Shown here piece after piece: positions 7,370-17,022 of a stretch of 64,000 bases of DNA. Numbering within the stretch: position 1 is the first letter of the stretch; each line of letters starts with the position of its first letter. The DNA is from JABCPE02 sp963518955 (GTDB lineage Bacteria; Bacteroidota; Bacteroidia; Flavobacteriales; Weeksellaceae): assembly GCA_963518955.1 (NCBI GenBank), contig CAUQKI010000010.1, positions 1 through 64,000 on the forward strand, read 5' to 3'. Below the pieces are notes generated by a model that was not told the DNA's origin, did no database searches, and was given only the letters and a program-made list of their open reading frames with translations. The translations under genes and the position numbers were made by a program.

Positions 7370-8932
7370 ATGGAGATAATTTATATCATAATAGGTCTTG
7401 TAGTGGGAGCTTTGGGAGGTATTCTTTATTCAAGGAAAGCCACAAATTCCAAAGCTAATTTCATTATAAAAGATGCTAAACAAAACGCAGAGAATATTAT
7501 TCAAAATGCTAATGTACAGGCGGAATCTATAAAGAAAGAAAGAATAGTTCAGGCAAAAGAAAAGTTTTTAGAACTAAAAACAGAGCATGATGCCAATATC
7601 CAAGTTCGTGAGAAAAAAATGCAGGAAATAGAGAAAAGAGCAAAGGATAAAGAAAGTAAACTAAATGATGAACTCAGTAAAGTTTCTAGACTTGAAAAAG
7701 ATTTGGAGAAACAACAGACTGAATATCAAAGAAAGTCAGAAATCATTGATAAAAAACAAGCTGAACTCAATGAAGCCATTTCTCAAAAAGTAGAAATGCT
7801 GGAAAAAATTTCTAACTATTCTGCCGAAGAAGCCAAAAAAGAATTGGTAGAATCTCTAAAAGCAGAAGCGAAAACCAGAGCCCAAGCTTATGTACAGAAC
7901 ATAATGGAAGAGGCTCAGATGAATGCGAAAAACGAAGCAAGAAAAATCGTTATTCAGACCATTCAGAGAATCGGGACAGAGCAGGCGATTGAGAATTCAG
8001 TTTCGGTATTTAATATAGAATCTGATGAGGTTAAAGGGAGAATTATCGGTAGAGAAGGGCGAAATATCCGTGCTTTAGAATCTGCTACAGGCGTGGAAAT
8101 TATAGTGGATGATACGCCAGAAGCTATTTTGCTTTCGTGTTTTGACCCTGTAAGGAGAGAGATTGCGCGCCTTTCGCTTCATAGACTCGTTACCGATGGA
8201 AGAATTCACCCTGCAAGGATAGAGGAAGTTGTAGAAAAAACCCGCAAACAGATAGAAGAAGAAATTATAGAAGTAGGAAAGAGAACGATAATAGATTTGG
8301 GTATCCATGGACTTCATCCAGAGCTTGTGAAAATAGTGGGTAGAATGAAATATCGTTCTTCCTATGGGCAAAACCTGTTACAGCACTCTAGAGAAGTAGC
8401 AAATATAGCAGCTACTATGGCTGCGGAGCTGGGATTAAATGTAAAATTAGCTAAAAGAGCAGGGCTATTGCACGATATAGGAAAAGTTCCAGAGGAAGAA
8501 TCTGAACTACCACACGCGCTTTTAGGGATGCAGTGGGCAGAGAAATTTGGAGAAAATCCAGAGGTTGTTAATGCTATAGGTGCACACCACGATGAGATAG
8601 AAATGACATCTCTATTATCTCCAATTGTTCAGGTAGCGGATGCTATCTCAGGAGCGAGGCCAGGAGCGAGAAGACAAGTTTTAGAATCATATATCCAAAG
8701 ATTAAAAGATTTAGAAGCGGCAGCATTAAGCTTTGATGGTGTTTCTAATGCGTTTGCGATACAGGCAGGTAGGGAACTGAGAGTAATGGTAGAGAGCAGC
8801 AAAGTGAATGATGAAAGAGCTCATCAGCTTTCGTATGATATTTCAGAAAAAATACAAAACGAACTAACTTACCCAGGGCAAGTAAAAGTAACGGTAATCC
8901 GCGAAACTAGAGCAGTAAATATAGCAAGATAA
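7370..8932 (+). CDS. rny: Ribonuclease Y
   Basis: A 520-residue membrane-anchored endoribonuclease that starts mRNA decay. It has an N-terminal membrane helix (IIYIIIGLVVGALGGILY), a long coiled coil at about residues 30-190, a KH domain (GRIIGREGRNIRALESATGV, about 225-245) and an HD domain with LLHDIGK (about 365-372). Length matches the family's usual 510-525. Transcription may be independent of the upstream RNA gene. A strong terminator follows. Confidence 0.95.
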   Translation: MEIIYIIIGLVVGALGGILYSRKATNSKANFIIKDAKQNAENIIQNANVQAESIKKERIVQAKEKFLELKTEHDANIQVREKKMQEIEKRAKDKESKLNDELSKVSRLEKDLEKQQTEYQRKSEIIDKKQAELNEAISQKVEMLEKISNYSAEEAKKELVESLKAEAKTRAQAYVQNIMEEAQMNAKNEARKIVIQTIQRIGTEQAIENSVSVFNIESDEVKGRIIGREGRNIRALESATGVEIIVDDTPEAILLSCFDPVRREIARLSLHRLVTDGRIHPARIEEVVEKTRKQIEEEIIEVGKRTIIDLGIHGLHPELVKIVGRMKYRSSYGQNLLQHSREVANIAATMAAELGLNVKLAKRAGLLHDIGKVPEEESELPHALLGMQWAEKFGENPEVVNAIGAHHDEIEMTSLLSPIVQVADAISGARPGARRQVLESYIQRLKDLEAAALSFDGVSNAFAIQAGRELRVMVESSKVNDERAHQLSYDISEKIQNELTYPGQVKVTVIRETRAVNIAR

Positions 8933-8936
8933 TTTG

Positions 8937-8966
8937 AAAAGCCTTCCTTTTTGGGAGGCTTTTTTG
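8937..8966 (+). terminator. Terminator after rny
   Basis: AAAAGCCTTCC / GGGAGGCTTTTTT hairpin with a T tract. The roughly 270 bases that follow, before the next gene, show only an isolated -7-like TATATTTG at 9099-9106. Confidence 0.88.
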
Positions 8967-9238
8967 TAACTTTGTAAGGGATAAAATTTTTGATGAAAAA
9001 TAGAGTTTATAAATGAATTTAATTCTCTAATAAAAAAGATATTATACCAAATATATTTTTTCCCTCTGATAAATCAATAATTATTTAATTTATTATTGTA
9101 TATTTGCTAACAATTTTAAGTAAGGCTATTTATTTTTTGTAATTTTTGTGCTATAAAATTTATAAATCCTTATTTATATGAATAGGGTAGGTGTTCTATC
9201 CTTTAGGAATTTTACAATAAACTAAAAAAATCACAATT

Positions 9239-10306
9239 ATGCCAAATACTATAATCATAGGTTCAGGATCTTATATTCCAGAGAGAGTTATTGATGGAAA
9301 TTATTTTTTAGATGCTGTTTTCTATGATGAAAATGGAAAAATTATAGACAAACCTAATGAGGAAATTGTCAAAAAATTTGTGGAAATCACTGAAATTGAA
9401 CGCCGTAGGTATGTGAATGATGATGAAAACAATTCTGATATTGCGACAAAAGCCTCTGAAATAGCTATCCAAGATGCAGGAATAGACCGCGAAACCCTAG
9501 ATTATATTATCTGTGCGAGTAATTTTGGAGAAATCAATGTAGATGGAATAAGTAGTTTTATGCCTTCTATGTCTGCAAGAATAAAGCATAAACTTGGCAT
9601 AAAGAACAGAAAATGTGTAAATTATGATATGATTTTTGGTTGTCCTGGCTGGGTAGAATCTATGATTTTGGCGGATTCTCTCATAAAGGCAGGAAAAGCT
9701 AAAACTATTCTAGTGGTAGGTTCTGAAACGCCGAGCCGAGCATTAGACCCGTATGACAGGAATAGAATGATTTTTGCGGATGGCGCAGGTGCTGTGGTTG
9801 TAAAAGCAACGGATGATGAAACTGTGGGAATGATTTCTTCGGCGACTATTTGTGATAATCAGGAAGAAATTACTTATTTGGATATGGATTGTTCTCTGAA
9901 CAAAGACCATGATCCAAAGAAAAAATATATCAGAATGGCAGGAAGAAAAATTTATGAATATGTTTTGACGAATGTTCCTCCTGCGATTAAAGAAACTATC
10001 GATGCTGCGGGAATTGGCATAGATGATGTAGAAAAAATTCTAATCCATCAGGCAAATGCTAAAATGGACTACGCAATTATCCCAAGACTCTATAAACTCT
10101 ATGGCAAAAATGAATATGATCATAACATTACTCCTATGATTATCCAAGAAATGGGAAATACTTCTGTGGCGAGTATTCCTACGATGTATGACCTCATTAC
10201 AAAAGGTAAAATGCAAGGACATAGCATGAAAAAAGGAGACTATATAGTGATGTGTTCTGTGGGTGCAGGGATGAATATCAATGCATTCGTTTATAAAATG
10301 CCTTAA
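9239..10306 (+). CDS. 3-oxoacyl-ACP synthase III family protein
   Basis: A 355-residue thiolase-fold condensing enzyme with the KAS III catalytic triad: Cys135 in FGCPGW, His270 in IHQANAKM and Asn307 in GNTSVAS. KAS III enzymes condense acyl-CoA with malonyl-ACP to start fatty-acid chains. The protein is longer than typical FabH (about 320-335), with an insertion near residues 28-45, and the Cys motif is FGCPGW rather than the common ACAGF. It may therefore be a FabH-like enzyme with another acyl substrate. It is a stand-alone gene with its own terminator and no plsX or acpP beside it. Confidence 0.85.
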   Translation: MPNTIIIGSGSYIPERVIDGNYFLDAVFYDENGKIIDKPNEEIVKKFVEITEIERRRYVNDDENNSDIATKASEIAIQDAGIDRETLDYIICASNFGEINVDGISSFMPSMSARIKHKLGIKNRKCVNYDMIFGCPGWVESMILADSLIKAGKAKTILVVGSETPSRALDPYDRNRMIFADGAGAVVVKATDDETVGMISSATICDNQEEITYLDMDCSLNKDHDPKKKYIRMAGRKIYEYVLTNVPPAIKETIDAAGIGIDDVEKILIHQANAKMDYAIIPRLYKLYGKNEYDHNITPMIIQEMGNTSVASIPTMYDLITKGKMQGHSMKKGDYIVMCSVGAGMNINAFVYKMP

Positions 10307-10342
10307 TAGTTAATACTTTTTTCATACAAAAACTATAAAAAC

Positions 10343-10377
10343 CACATCAGCATAAATCTATGCTGGTGTGTTGTTTT
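10343..10377 (+). terminator. Terminator after KAS III gene
   Basis: CACATCAGCATA / TATGCTGGTGTG (one G-U pair), loop AATC, then TTGTTTT. It covers a possible TTG start at 10376 of the next gene, which argues for the ATG at 10406. Confidence 0.8.
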
Positions 10378-10405
10378 GAATAATACTTATAATTTTTTTC
10401 AACCT

Positions 10406-11599
10406 ATGCGGAAACAATTTTTACTTCTCTTCGGGATTTTTGTAGTCTTAGAAGTGTATGTTTATCAGGGAGTTAAGAGTTTGGCTCAAAACCCTTTTAT
10501 CAGAGGAGGATATGTGGTGGTTAACGCCCTGATTTATGCAACTATTTTCTATTTGGCTGTTATCAAACCAGATTCCTCCAAAGTTCCTTTTATGATGAAT
10601 ATTGTGATGATATTCATCGTCCCAAAATTGGTCATGGTTCTTTTTCTTTTGGTGGATGATATTCTTCGGTTTGGTAAGTATTTGGTTCAGACTTTTTCTG
10701 CCAAGGGGAGCCACTATCCAGAGAGGAGAAAATTCCTTGGCTTGATGGCTTTGGGTGGTACTGTACTGCTTTCTCTTGCTGTGGTGGATGGCATTATTTT
10801 TGGGAAATATCGCCATATTTTGAGAAAAGTAAAATTAAAATTTAAAAACCTTCCTAAAAGTTTCAAAGGTTATAAAATTGTCCAAATTTCCGATGTTCAT
10901 AGTGGAAGTTTTTCTGACCCTTCCAAGTTGCAGCATACTATAGATTTAATTAATGAGCAAAAACCTGATTTAGTGCTGTTTACAGGAGATATGGTGAATA
11001 ATTATGCGGATGAATTTAAGCCTTTTATATCTTTGTTTTCTCAAATTAAGGCTAAAGATGGGAAGTTTTCTGTTTTGGGAAATCACGATTATGGATTTTA
11101 TGGGCAATGGAATACGAGTGAGGAACAAAAACAAAATGTTCCAAAACTAATTGATTATCAGAGACAAGCAGGTTTTGAAATGCTCCGAAATGAACATAGA
11201 GTTTTTGAAAGAAATGGCGAAAAAATCTATCTTTTAGGGGTGGAAAACTGGGGGGAGCCGCCTTTTCCTCAGTTTGGTGACTTGGATAAGGCTGTAAAAG
11301 GCGTTCCTACGGATGCAGTGAAAGTACTGATGTCGCACGACCCTACGCATTTTGATGCTGTGGTAAAGACTCATCCTTCTGATATTCAGCTGACTCTGTC
11401 TGGACATACGCACGGAATGCAGTTTGGTCTTGATTTGAAAAATGTGAAATGGTCACCAGTACAGTATCGCTATAAAAGATGGATAGATTTATACGAAAGC
11501 ATGGGGAAATATCTCTATGTAAACAGAGGTTTTGGGGTTATTGGTTTTCATGGAAGAGTTGGGATTTATCCAGAGATTACTTTGATAGAATTAGATTAA
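10406..11599 (+). CDS. Membrane-anchored metallophosphoesterase
   Basis: A 397-residue protein. About four hydrophobic helices in the first 135 residues place it in the inner membrane. The rest is a calcineurin-type phosphoesterase domain with the full metal-binding set: ISDVHSGSF (D-x-H), FTGDMVNN (GD), LGNHDYGF (GNHD) and LSGHTHGMQFG (GHTH). The family hydrolyses phosphoester bonds in lipids or nucleotides; the substrate here is not known (some YkuE-like relatives act on UDP-diacylglucosamine-type lipids). The ATG at 10406 was chosen over the in-frame TTG at 10376, which lies within the preceding terminator. Confidence 0.88.
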   Translation: MRKQFLLLFGIFVVLEVYVYQGVKSLAQNPFIRGGYVVVNALIYATIFYLAVIKPDSSKVPFMMNIVMIFIVPKLVMVLFLLVDDILRFGKYLVQTFSAKGSHYPERRKFLGLMALGGTVLLSLAVVDGIIFGKYRHILRKVKLKFKNLPKSFKGYKIVQISDVHSGSFSDPSKLQHTIDLINEQKPDLVLFTGDMVNNYADEFKPFISLFSQIKAKDGKFSVLGNHDYGFYGQWNTSEEQKQNVPKLIDYQRQAGFEMLRNEHRVFERNGEKIYLLGVENWGEPPFPQFGDLDKAVKGVPTDAVKVLMSHDPTHFDAVVKTHPSDIQLTLSGHTHGMQFGLDLKNVKWSPVQYRYKRWIDLYESMGKYLYVNRGFGVIGFHGRVGIYPEITLIELD

Positions 11600-11616
11600 A
11601 TTTTTTAAATATAAAA

Positions 11617-11646
11617 AGAAAAACCTCCAAATTTTGGAGGTTTTTT
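11617..11646. terminator. Bidirectional terminator between convergent genes
   Basis: AAAAACCTCCAA / TTGGAGGTTTTTT palindrome with A and T tracts on both sides, between the phosphoesterase and speA stops. Confidence 0.88.
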
Positions 11647-11654
11647 AATGTTTT

Positions 11655-13046
11655 TTAGTAGCCTAATAATTTTAGGACATCTTCAGGTCTTTGTTCTTCG
11701 CTAAATACCTCATATTCAAGTTCTCCGTCATCATTTCTGTTGATGAGAATATGTTTCGGCTGTGGGATTAAACAATGGTGGACTCCTCCGAAACCACTGA
11801 TGGTTTCTTGGTAAGCTCCCGTATTGAAAAATCCGATATAAAGAGGTTTAGTATCACTAAATACAGGCAGGTAGATGGCATTGGTGTGCTGTTCAGAATT
11901 GTAGTAATCATCTGAATCACAGGTCAATCCACCCAAGAAAACCCTTTCATATGAATCTTCCCATCGGTTTAGCGGAAGCATGATGAAATGGCGGGAAATA
12001 GCCCAAGTATCAGGCAGTGTAGTCATAAAACTACTGTCTATCATATCCCATTTTTCTCTGTCATTTTGGCGTTTTTGGCTGATGATTTTGTAGAGATTAG
12101 CACCGCTTTCTCCAACTGTAAAAGACCCAAACTCAGTATAAATATTAGGTTCATCTACGCCTTCTTCTTCGCAGAATTTCTTGATTTGAGATACAATCTC
12201 GTTAATCATATACTCATAATCGTAATCAAAATTAAGAGAAGTTTTTATAGGCAGTCCTCCACCTATGTTTAGGGAATCCACCTCTGGTGCGATTTTCTTC
12301 AAACGAGCATAAACACGCAGACATTTGAACAATTCGTTCCAGTAATATGCGGTGTCTTTTATTCCTGTATTGATGAAGAAATGGAGCATTTTCAGCCTTG
12401 CATTTGGGTGTTCTGCGATTTTTTGGCTGTAATAAGGGATAATATCCTTGTATCCAATTCCCAGTCTTGATGTATAAAATTCAAATTTAGGTTCTTCCTC
12501 TGATGCGATACGAATACCGATATCAAAGGTTCTGTCGATGCTTTCGGTCAGTTTGTCCAGCTCACGATAATTGTCAATTATCGGCATTACATTTTCAAAA
12601 CCATCATTGATTAGATTTGAAATTTTTTCAAGATAATCATCTGTTTTAAAACCGTTACAGATAACTTCTATATCTCGGCTTACTTTCCCTTTTTCAAAGA
12701 GTTTTTTCACGATATCGATGTCAAATGCAGAGGAAGTCTCCACGCTGATATCATTTTTCAGAGCTTCTTCTAAAACGAAAGAAAAATGGCTGGATTTCGT
12801 GCAGTAGCAGTATCTGTAGCCGTTTTTGTAGTCGTTTTTATCGATGGCTTCTGCGAACCATTTTTTGGCTCTTTGTATGTTTTGTGAAATTTTTGGAAGG
12901 TAACTTACTTTCAGCGGCGTCCCGAACTGCTCCACCACATTCATCAGATTGATTCCGTGAAAGTGCAGGCTTTCGCTATCGTAGTTGAACTCTTCCTGTG
13001 GGAAATATAAGGTCTGGTCTATTAGCTCAGAATATTTTATTTTCAT
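11655..13046 (-). CDS. speA: Biosynthetic arginine decarboxylase
   Basis: A 463-residue PLP enzyme of the alanine-racemase fold that decarboxylates arginine to agmatine, the first step of putrescine synthesis. The Schiff-base Lys is in YCYCTKSSHFSF (about residue 83), the glycine-rich phosphate loop is LNIGGGLPIK, and the substrate-site motif GGLTCDSDDYY is near the C-terminus. It is the short form common in Bacteroidota, not the 630-aa E. coli enzyme. The start is ATG 13044-13046 (MKIKYSELIDQTLYF). An upstream in-frame extension of 21 hydrophobic residues looks non-native. Agmatinase is at 49424, far away. Confidence 0.92.
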   Translation of the reverse strand: MKIKYSELIDQTLYFPQEEFNYDSESLHFHGINLMNVVEQFGTPLKVSYLPKISQNIQRAKKWFAEAIDKNDYKNGYRYCYCTKSSHFSFVLEEALKNDISVETSSAFDIDIVKKLFEKGKVSRDIEVICNGFKTDDYLEKISNLINDGFENVMPIIDNYRELDKLTESIDRTFDIGIRIASEEEPKFEFYTSRLGIGYKDIIPYYSQKIAEHPNARLKMLHFFINTGIKDTAYYWNELFKCLRVYARLKKIAPEVDSLNIGGGLPIKTSLNFDYDYEYMINEIVSQIKKFCEEEGVDEPNIYTEFGSFTVGESGANLYKIISQKRQNDREKWDMIDSSFMTTLPDTWAISRHFIMLPLNRWEDSYERVFLGGLTCDSDDYYNSEQHTNAIYLPVFSDTKPLYIGFFNTGAYQETISGFGGVHHCLIPQPKHILINRNDDGELEYEVFSEEQRPEDVLKLLGY

Positions 13047-13186
13047 TTTTTGCAGGTATAAATTTTGAGTTAAAAATGATATGCAAAAATGCAAAAAAAA
13101 TACGAACAATAAAATTTTATTTTATAAACACTTATACACAATTATAAAAGATTTAGGTTTTAAATAAAATTCATAATTTTACGCCC

Positions 13187-15109
13187 ATGATTACAAAAGA
13201 AACCATAGACAAGATTTTTTCTGCCATTCGCGTGGAGGAAATCGTCGGCGAATATGTCCAGCTGAAAAGAGCGGGGTCTAACTATAAAGGCCTCAGCCCC
13301 TTTGTAGATGAGAAAACGCCGAGTTTTATAGTTTCTCCTAGTAAACAGATTTGGAAAGATTTCTCTTCTGGAAAAGGCGGAACAGCGATTTCTTTTTTGA
13401 TGGAAATCGAAGGGTTTTCCTATCCAGAAGCCCTCCGCTATGCTGCTAAAAAGTACGGAATAGAAATAGAGGAGCTGAAAAAAGACCTTACTGAAGAAGA
13501 AAAAAAAGCACAGACCGACAAGGATTTACTATACAAAATCCACGAAGTAGCGAATGATTTTTTTCAAAACCAACTTTATGAAACCGAAGAGGGGCGGAAT
13601 ATAGGGCTTTCCTATTTCAAAGAACGTGAGCTGAAGCCAGAAACCATCAATAAATTTCAGCTCGGATATTCTCCAGAACTCAAAAATGCCTTTACACAAT
13701 ATGCCGTAAGTAAAGGCTATTCCAAAGAAATTTTAGAAAAATCTGGACTTTCCATCTTTTCGGAAAAATCTACGGAAGGAATAGATCGTTTCCGCGAAAG
13801 GGTAATTTTCCCTATTCATGGGTTTTCTGGGCGTGTGCTGGGATTTGGTGGAAGGATTTTAAAATCAAATACAAAAACCGCGAAATACCTGAACTCGCCG
13901 GAAACAGAGATTTATCATAAATCCAATGTGCTGTATGGCTTGTTCCAGTCTAAACAAGCCGTTTCGCGCGAAAATATGTGTCTCTTGGTGGAGGGCTACA
14001 TGGATGTGGTCGCCCTGCATCAGTCTGGAATAGAAAATGTGGTGGCGAGTTCTGGAACTTCCCTGACCACGGAGCAGATAAAGCTGATAAAAAGGCTGAC
14101 AGAGAATGTTACCATTCTTTTCGATGGTGATGCAGCGGGAATAAAGGCGAGTTTCCGAAGTATAGATATGCTCCTTGCAGAAAGTATGAATATCCGTATT
14201 CTGCTGTTTCCAGAGGGACATGATCCAGACAGCTTTGCGAGGGAAAATTCAATGGAGTTTGTCAAAAATTTCATTAAAGAAAATTCAAAAGATTTCATCG
14301 ATTTTAAAGCCGAAATTCTCCTTAAAGAAGCTGAAAATGACCCAATAAAAAAGGCTGAAGCCATCAGAGATATTGTGAAATCTGTGGCACATGTGGATAA
14401 TGGGCTGAAACAGGAAATTTACCTCAAACAAATAGCGACTCAGTTTGGGCTCACGGAAAGAAATCTTTTTGATGAACTTCAGGTTCAAAAACAGATTTTG
14501 AAAGGGCAGCCGCAGCCAAAACCAAAACTGGAAATCGTCCCAAAAACGGAGGAAAAGCCTTTTGTAGATTCTGATAAAACCACAGGATTATTGGTTTTGG
14601 AAGAAAAATTGGTGGAGCTGATGCTGAAATATGGCGATAGGATTTTGACCCGAAGAGACTCTGAAAATAATTCTTATCAAACCACTGTGATAGAGGAAAT
14701 TATCAATCATTTTCAGGAAGATGACTGCGAAATCCTTACGGAAACCAATAGAAAAATCATAGATGAAGTTCGGCAGGGCTTGGAACAGAACGAAATCCGC
14801 TCAGGAAATTTCTTTTTTGGGCTGATGGACGAAGATATTTCAGGGAAAATAGCCGATGCTTTGGTAGAAAACTACGAAACCAGCGACTGGAAGAAGTTTA
14901 ATATTTATTTCCGAACCGAGGATGAAGTTTTGGATAAAGTCGTGAGGGATGTTATCCTTCGCCACAAAAGAGAATATGTGCTGAAAATGATAGAAGATTT
15001 GAAAAAAAGTCTGGATGAAACGGAGGAAAAAGCAGAAATTTATGAACAAATCGTCAGACTAAACCAGCTGAAAAGTAAAATAGACCAAAAACTTTTTCGG
15101 ATTTTGTGA
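13187..15109 (+). CDS. dnaG: DNA primase, lacking canonical zinc ligands
   Basis: A 640-residue DnaG, which makes RNA primers for replication. The TOPRIM core is intact (LVEGYMDVVALHQSGI with the catalytic Glu, then LFDGDAAGIKAS). The N-terminal zinc-binding domain keeps its fold signature (DEKTPSF, SGKGGTAISFLME), but all four CHC2 ligands are replaced: the usual CPFH is SPFV and the CxxC is DFSS (about residues 40-65). A helicase-interaction tail of about 190 residues follows. The frame is intact and the core is conserved, so this is a functional variant rather than a broken gene. It is divergent from speA. Confidence 0.93.
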   Translation: MITKETIDKIFSAIRVEEIVGEYVQLKRAGSNYKGLSPFVDEKTPSFIVSPSKQIWKDFSSGKGGTAISFLMEIEGFSYPEALRYAAKKYGIEIEELKKDLTEEEKKAQTDKDLLYKIHEVANDFFQNQLYETEEGRNIGLSYFKERELKPETINKFQLGYSPELKNAFTQYAVSKGYSKEILEKSGLSIFSEKSTEGIDRFRERVIFPIHGFSGRVLGFGGRILKSNTKTAKYLNSPETEIYHKSNVLYGLFQSKQAVSRENMCLLVEGYMDVVALHQSGIENVVASSGTSLTTEQIKLIKRLTENVTILFDGDAAGIKASFRSIDMLLAESMNIRILLFPEGHDPDSFARENSMEFVKNFIKENSKDFIDFKAEILLKEAENDPIKKAEAIRDIVKSVAHVDNGLKQEIYLKQIATQFGLTERNLFDELQVQKQILKGQPQPKPKLEIVPKTEEKPFVDSDKTTGLLVLEEKLVELMLKYGDRILTRRDSENNSYQTTVIEEIINHFQEDDCEILTETNRKIIDEVRQGLEQNEIRSGNFFFGLMDEDISGKIADALVENYETSDWKKFNIYFRTEDEVLDKVVRDVILRHKREYVLKMIEDLKKSLDETEEKAEIYEQIVRLNQLKSKIDQKLFRIL

Positions 15110-15164
15110 CAGATTGGTTACCTTTGGGAATTGGAATAATTTTTGAGAAAAAGGAGATAAAACT

Positions 15165-15455
15165 ATGTTTATAATATCATTAAACTACAAAAAGGAAATC
15201 AGTGAAGTAGAAAAATATTTAAAAGAACATGTGGATTTTTTGGATAAATACTATTTGCTCGGAAAATTCATCTGTTCTGGAAGAAAAAATCCAAGAACGG
15301 GAGGGATTATTCTTGTAAATGAAAAAGATAAAGAAATGGTAATTGATATAATAAAAGAAGACCCATTTTATAAAAATGAAATTGCAGAATATGAATTTAT
15401 AGAGTTTATTCCGACCAAATTTGATAAAAAATTTGCTTATTTTGTAAATAATTAA
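15165..15455 (+). CDS. YciI-like family protein
   Basis: A 96-residue protein with the dimeric alpha-beta barrel pattern of YciI proteins: the N-terminal strand MFIISLNYKK, a conserved-type His in LKEHVDFLDK, the middle GKFICSGRKNPRTGGIILV and DPFYKNEIAEYEF near the end. The biochemical role of the family is poorly defined. AAGGAG lies about 8 bases before the ATG, a stronger Shine-Dalgarno sequence than most genes here. It sits 18 bases before clpP and may share its transcript. Confidence 0.82.
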   Translation: MFIISLNYKKEISEVEKYLKEHVDFLDKYYLLGKFICSGRKNPRTGGIILVNEKDKEMVIDIIKEDPFYKNEIAEYEFIEFIPTKFDKKFAYFVNN

Positions 15456-15473
15456 CCTTAAAAAGATTTATAT

Positions 15474-16151
15474 ATGGACATAAAGAAAGAATTTAGAGAT
15501 TTTTCTGTAAAACATTTAGGAAATAATGGGCTGGTAACGGACCAATATATGGGAATGTTCAATCCTACCAACCTTACACCATACATCACCGAAGAAAGAA
15601 GGCTGAATGTAGCGCAAATGGATGTTTTCTCAAGACTGATGATGGATAGAATCATCTTTTTGGGAACAGGAATTGATGACCAAGTAGCGAATATCGTGAC
15701 GGCACAGCTGCTGTTTTTGGAAAGCGCTGACCCGAGCAAGGATATTCAGATTTATATCAATTCGCCTGGTGGAAGTGTTTATGCGGGATTGGGAATTTAT
15801 GACACGATGCAGATTATTAAACCTGATGTAGCTACGATTTGTACAGGAATGGCGGCTTCTATGGGAGCGGTGCTTTTGGTTGCGGGTGAAAAAGGAAAGC
15901 GTTCTGCGCTGAAGCATTCCAGAGTGATGATTCACCAGCCGAGTGGCGGCGCACAGGGAGTTGCGAGCGATATGGAAATCAATTTGAGAGAAATGCTTAA
16001 ACTGAAAAAAGAACTTTATGACATTATTTCCGAGCATTCTGGGCAGTCTTACGAATGGGTGGAAAAAGCATCAGACAGAGACTACTGGATGACTTCCACT
16101 GAAGCGAAAGAAATGGGAATGGTAGATGAAGTTTTAGAGAAAAAGAAATAA
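15474..16151 (+). CDS. clpP: ATP-dependent Clp protease proteolytic subunit
   Basis: A 225-residue ClpP serine peptidase, the proteolytic core that partners ClpX and other Clp ATPases. The catalytic triad is Ser129 (GMAASMGA), His154 (MIHQPSGG) and Asp203 (SDRDYWM). The N-terminal propeptide-like stretch is long, as is usual in Bacteroidota. No clpX or tig gene is adjacent. A bidirectional terminator shared with tatC follows. Confidence 0.96.
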   Translation: MDIKKEFRDFSVKHLGNNGLVTDQYMGMFNPTNLTPYITEERRLNVAQMDVFSRLMMDRIIFLGTGIDDQVANIVTAQLLFLESADPSKDIQIYINSPGGSVYAGLGIYDTMQIIKPDVATICTGMAASMGAVLLVAGEKGKRSALKHSRVMIHQPSGGAQGVASDMEINLREMLKLKKELYDIISEHSGQSYEWVEKASDRDYWMTSTEAKEMGMVDEVLEKKK

Positions 16152-16169
16152 ACAAAAAGTTATAAAATT

Positions 16170-16202
16170 AAAAGGTCAGAATTTTCGTTCTGACCTTTTT
16201 TT
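16170..16202. terminator. Bidirectional terminator between clpP and tatC
   Basis: AAAAGGTCAGAA / TTCTGACCTTTTTTT stem with loop TTTTCG. It serves clpP on the plus strand and tatC on the minus strand. Confidence 0.9.
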
Positions 16203-17013
16203 AATCTAAATCTTGTTCTTTTAGTAGTCTTTTGTGGATGATTTGAGCCATTGCAACACTCATTTCATAGAGTAACAATAGCGGAATAGCCGCGATAAAC
16301 ATACTGACTACATCGGCAGGTGTGATGATGGCCGCGATAATCATAATGATGACAATGGCGTGTCTTCGGTAAGTTTTCATCAGCTGAGGAGTAAGAATTC
16401 CCAGTGAAGTCAAAACATAGACAATCATCGGAAATAGGAAGATAATCGCCATTCCAAAAACCACTTGCAGGAATATGGAAAGATAGTCAGACAGGTCATA
16501 GCTCAGCTTGATTTCATCTGAAATTCTAAAGAAATACCCAAAATTGATAGCGAATGGCAAAATGATGAAATACCCACACAGCGCTCCAAAGAAAAACAAA
16601 ATCCAAGTGCCATGGATGATGATAAGCGAATATTTTCTCTCGTTCGGCAGCAGAGCAGGGCTGATAAATCTCCACAGCTCCCAAATAATATAAGGAAACG
16701 CCAAAAGAATTCCTCCAAAAATAGAAATAGACATCATTACATTAAACTGCTCGTACAGTTTTCGTACTTGTATAGGAAATGTCTCAGGAAGCGAAATGCT
16801 TTCTTCGCCCAAATATTCTTGGGTAAAGTAATTGATGTATTTAAAAGTAGGAAAATCAGGTTTGGTAGGGTAGAAGAGGATATTATCCACTACCCAATTG
16901 GTATTGATTCCGATGAAAACCGCGGCGATGATTATAGCTATTACAGACCTTATAAGGTGTCCGCGCAGTTCTCCTAGATGGTCTAAAAAAGACATTTCTT
17001 TTTGGTCGCTCAT
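16201..17013 (-). CDS. tatC: Sec-independent translocase TatC
   Basis: A 270-residue inner-membrane protein with six predicted membrane helices. The TatC start motif FLDHLGELRGHLIRS is present, where conserved Glu and Arg bind the twin-arginine signal. FPYIIWELWRFISPAL, a TatC signature, lies near residue 105. TatC is the receptor of the Tat system that exports folded proteins. tatA is not in the window. It follows kdsD by 9 bases and is likely co-transcribed with it. Confidence 0.95.
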   Translation of the reverse strand: MSDQKEMSFLDHLGELRGHLIRSVIAIIIAAVFIGINTNWVVDNILFYPTKPDFPTFKYINYFTQEYLGEESISLPETFPIQVRKLYEQFNVMMSISIFGGILLAFPYIIWELWRFISPALLPNERKYSLIIIHGTWILFFFGALCGYFIILPFAINFGYFFRISDEIKLSYDLSDYLSIFLQVVFGMAIIFLFPMIVYVLTSLGILTPQLMKTYRRHAIVIIMIIAAIITPADVVSMFIAAIPLLLLYEMSVAMAQIIHKRLLKEQDLD

Positions 17014-17022
17014 TCTGTTTTT

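Noticed and set aside
10376..10405. TTG start for the metallophosphoesterase
   Set aside because: It falls in the T tract of the preceding terminator; the ATG at 10406 leads straight into the first membrane helix.
13047..13109. N-terminal hydrophobic extension of SpeA as a signal peptide
   Set aside because: The enzyme is cytoplasmic and starts at ATG 13046 with a family-typical N-terminus; the extension is upstream DNA.
13187..15109. dnaG as a pseudogene because zinc ligands are missing
   Set aside because: The frame is full length, TOPRIM motifs are intact and the loss is precise, so a functional variant is more likely.
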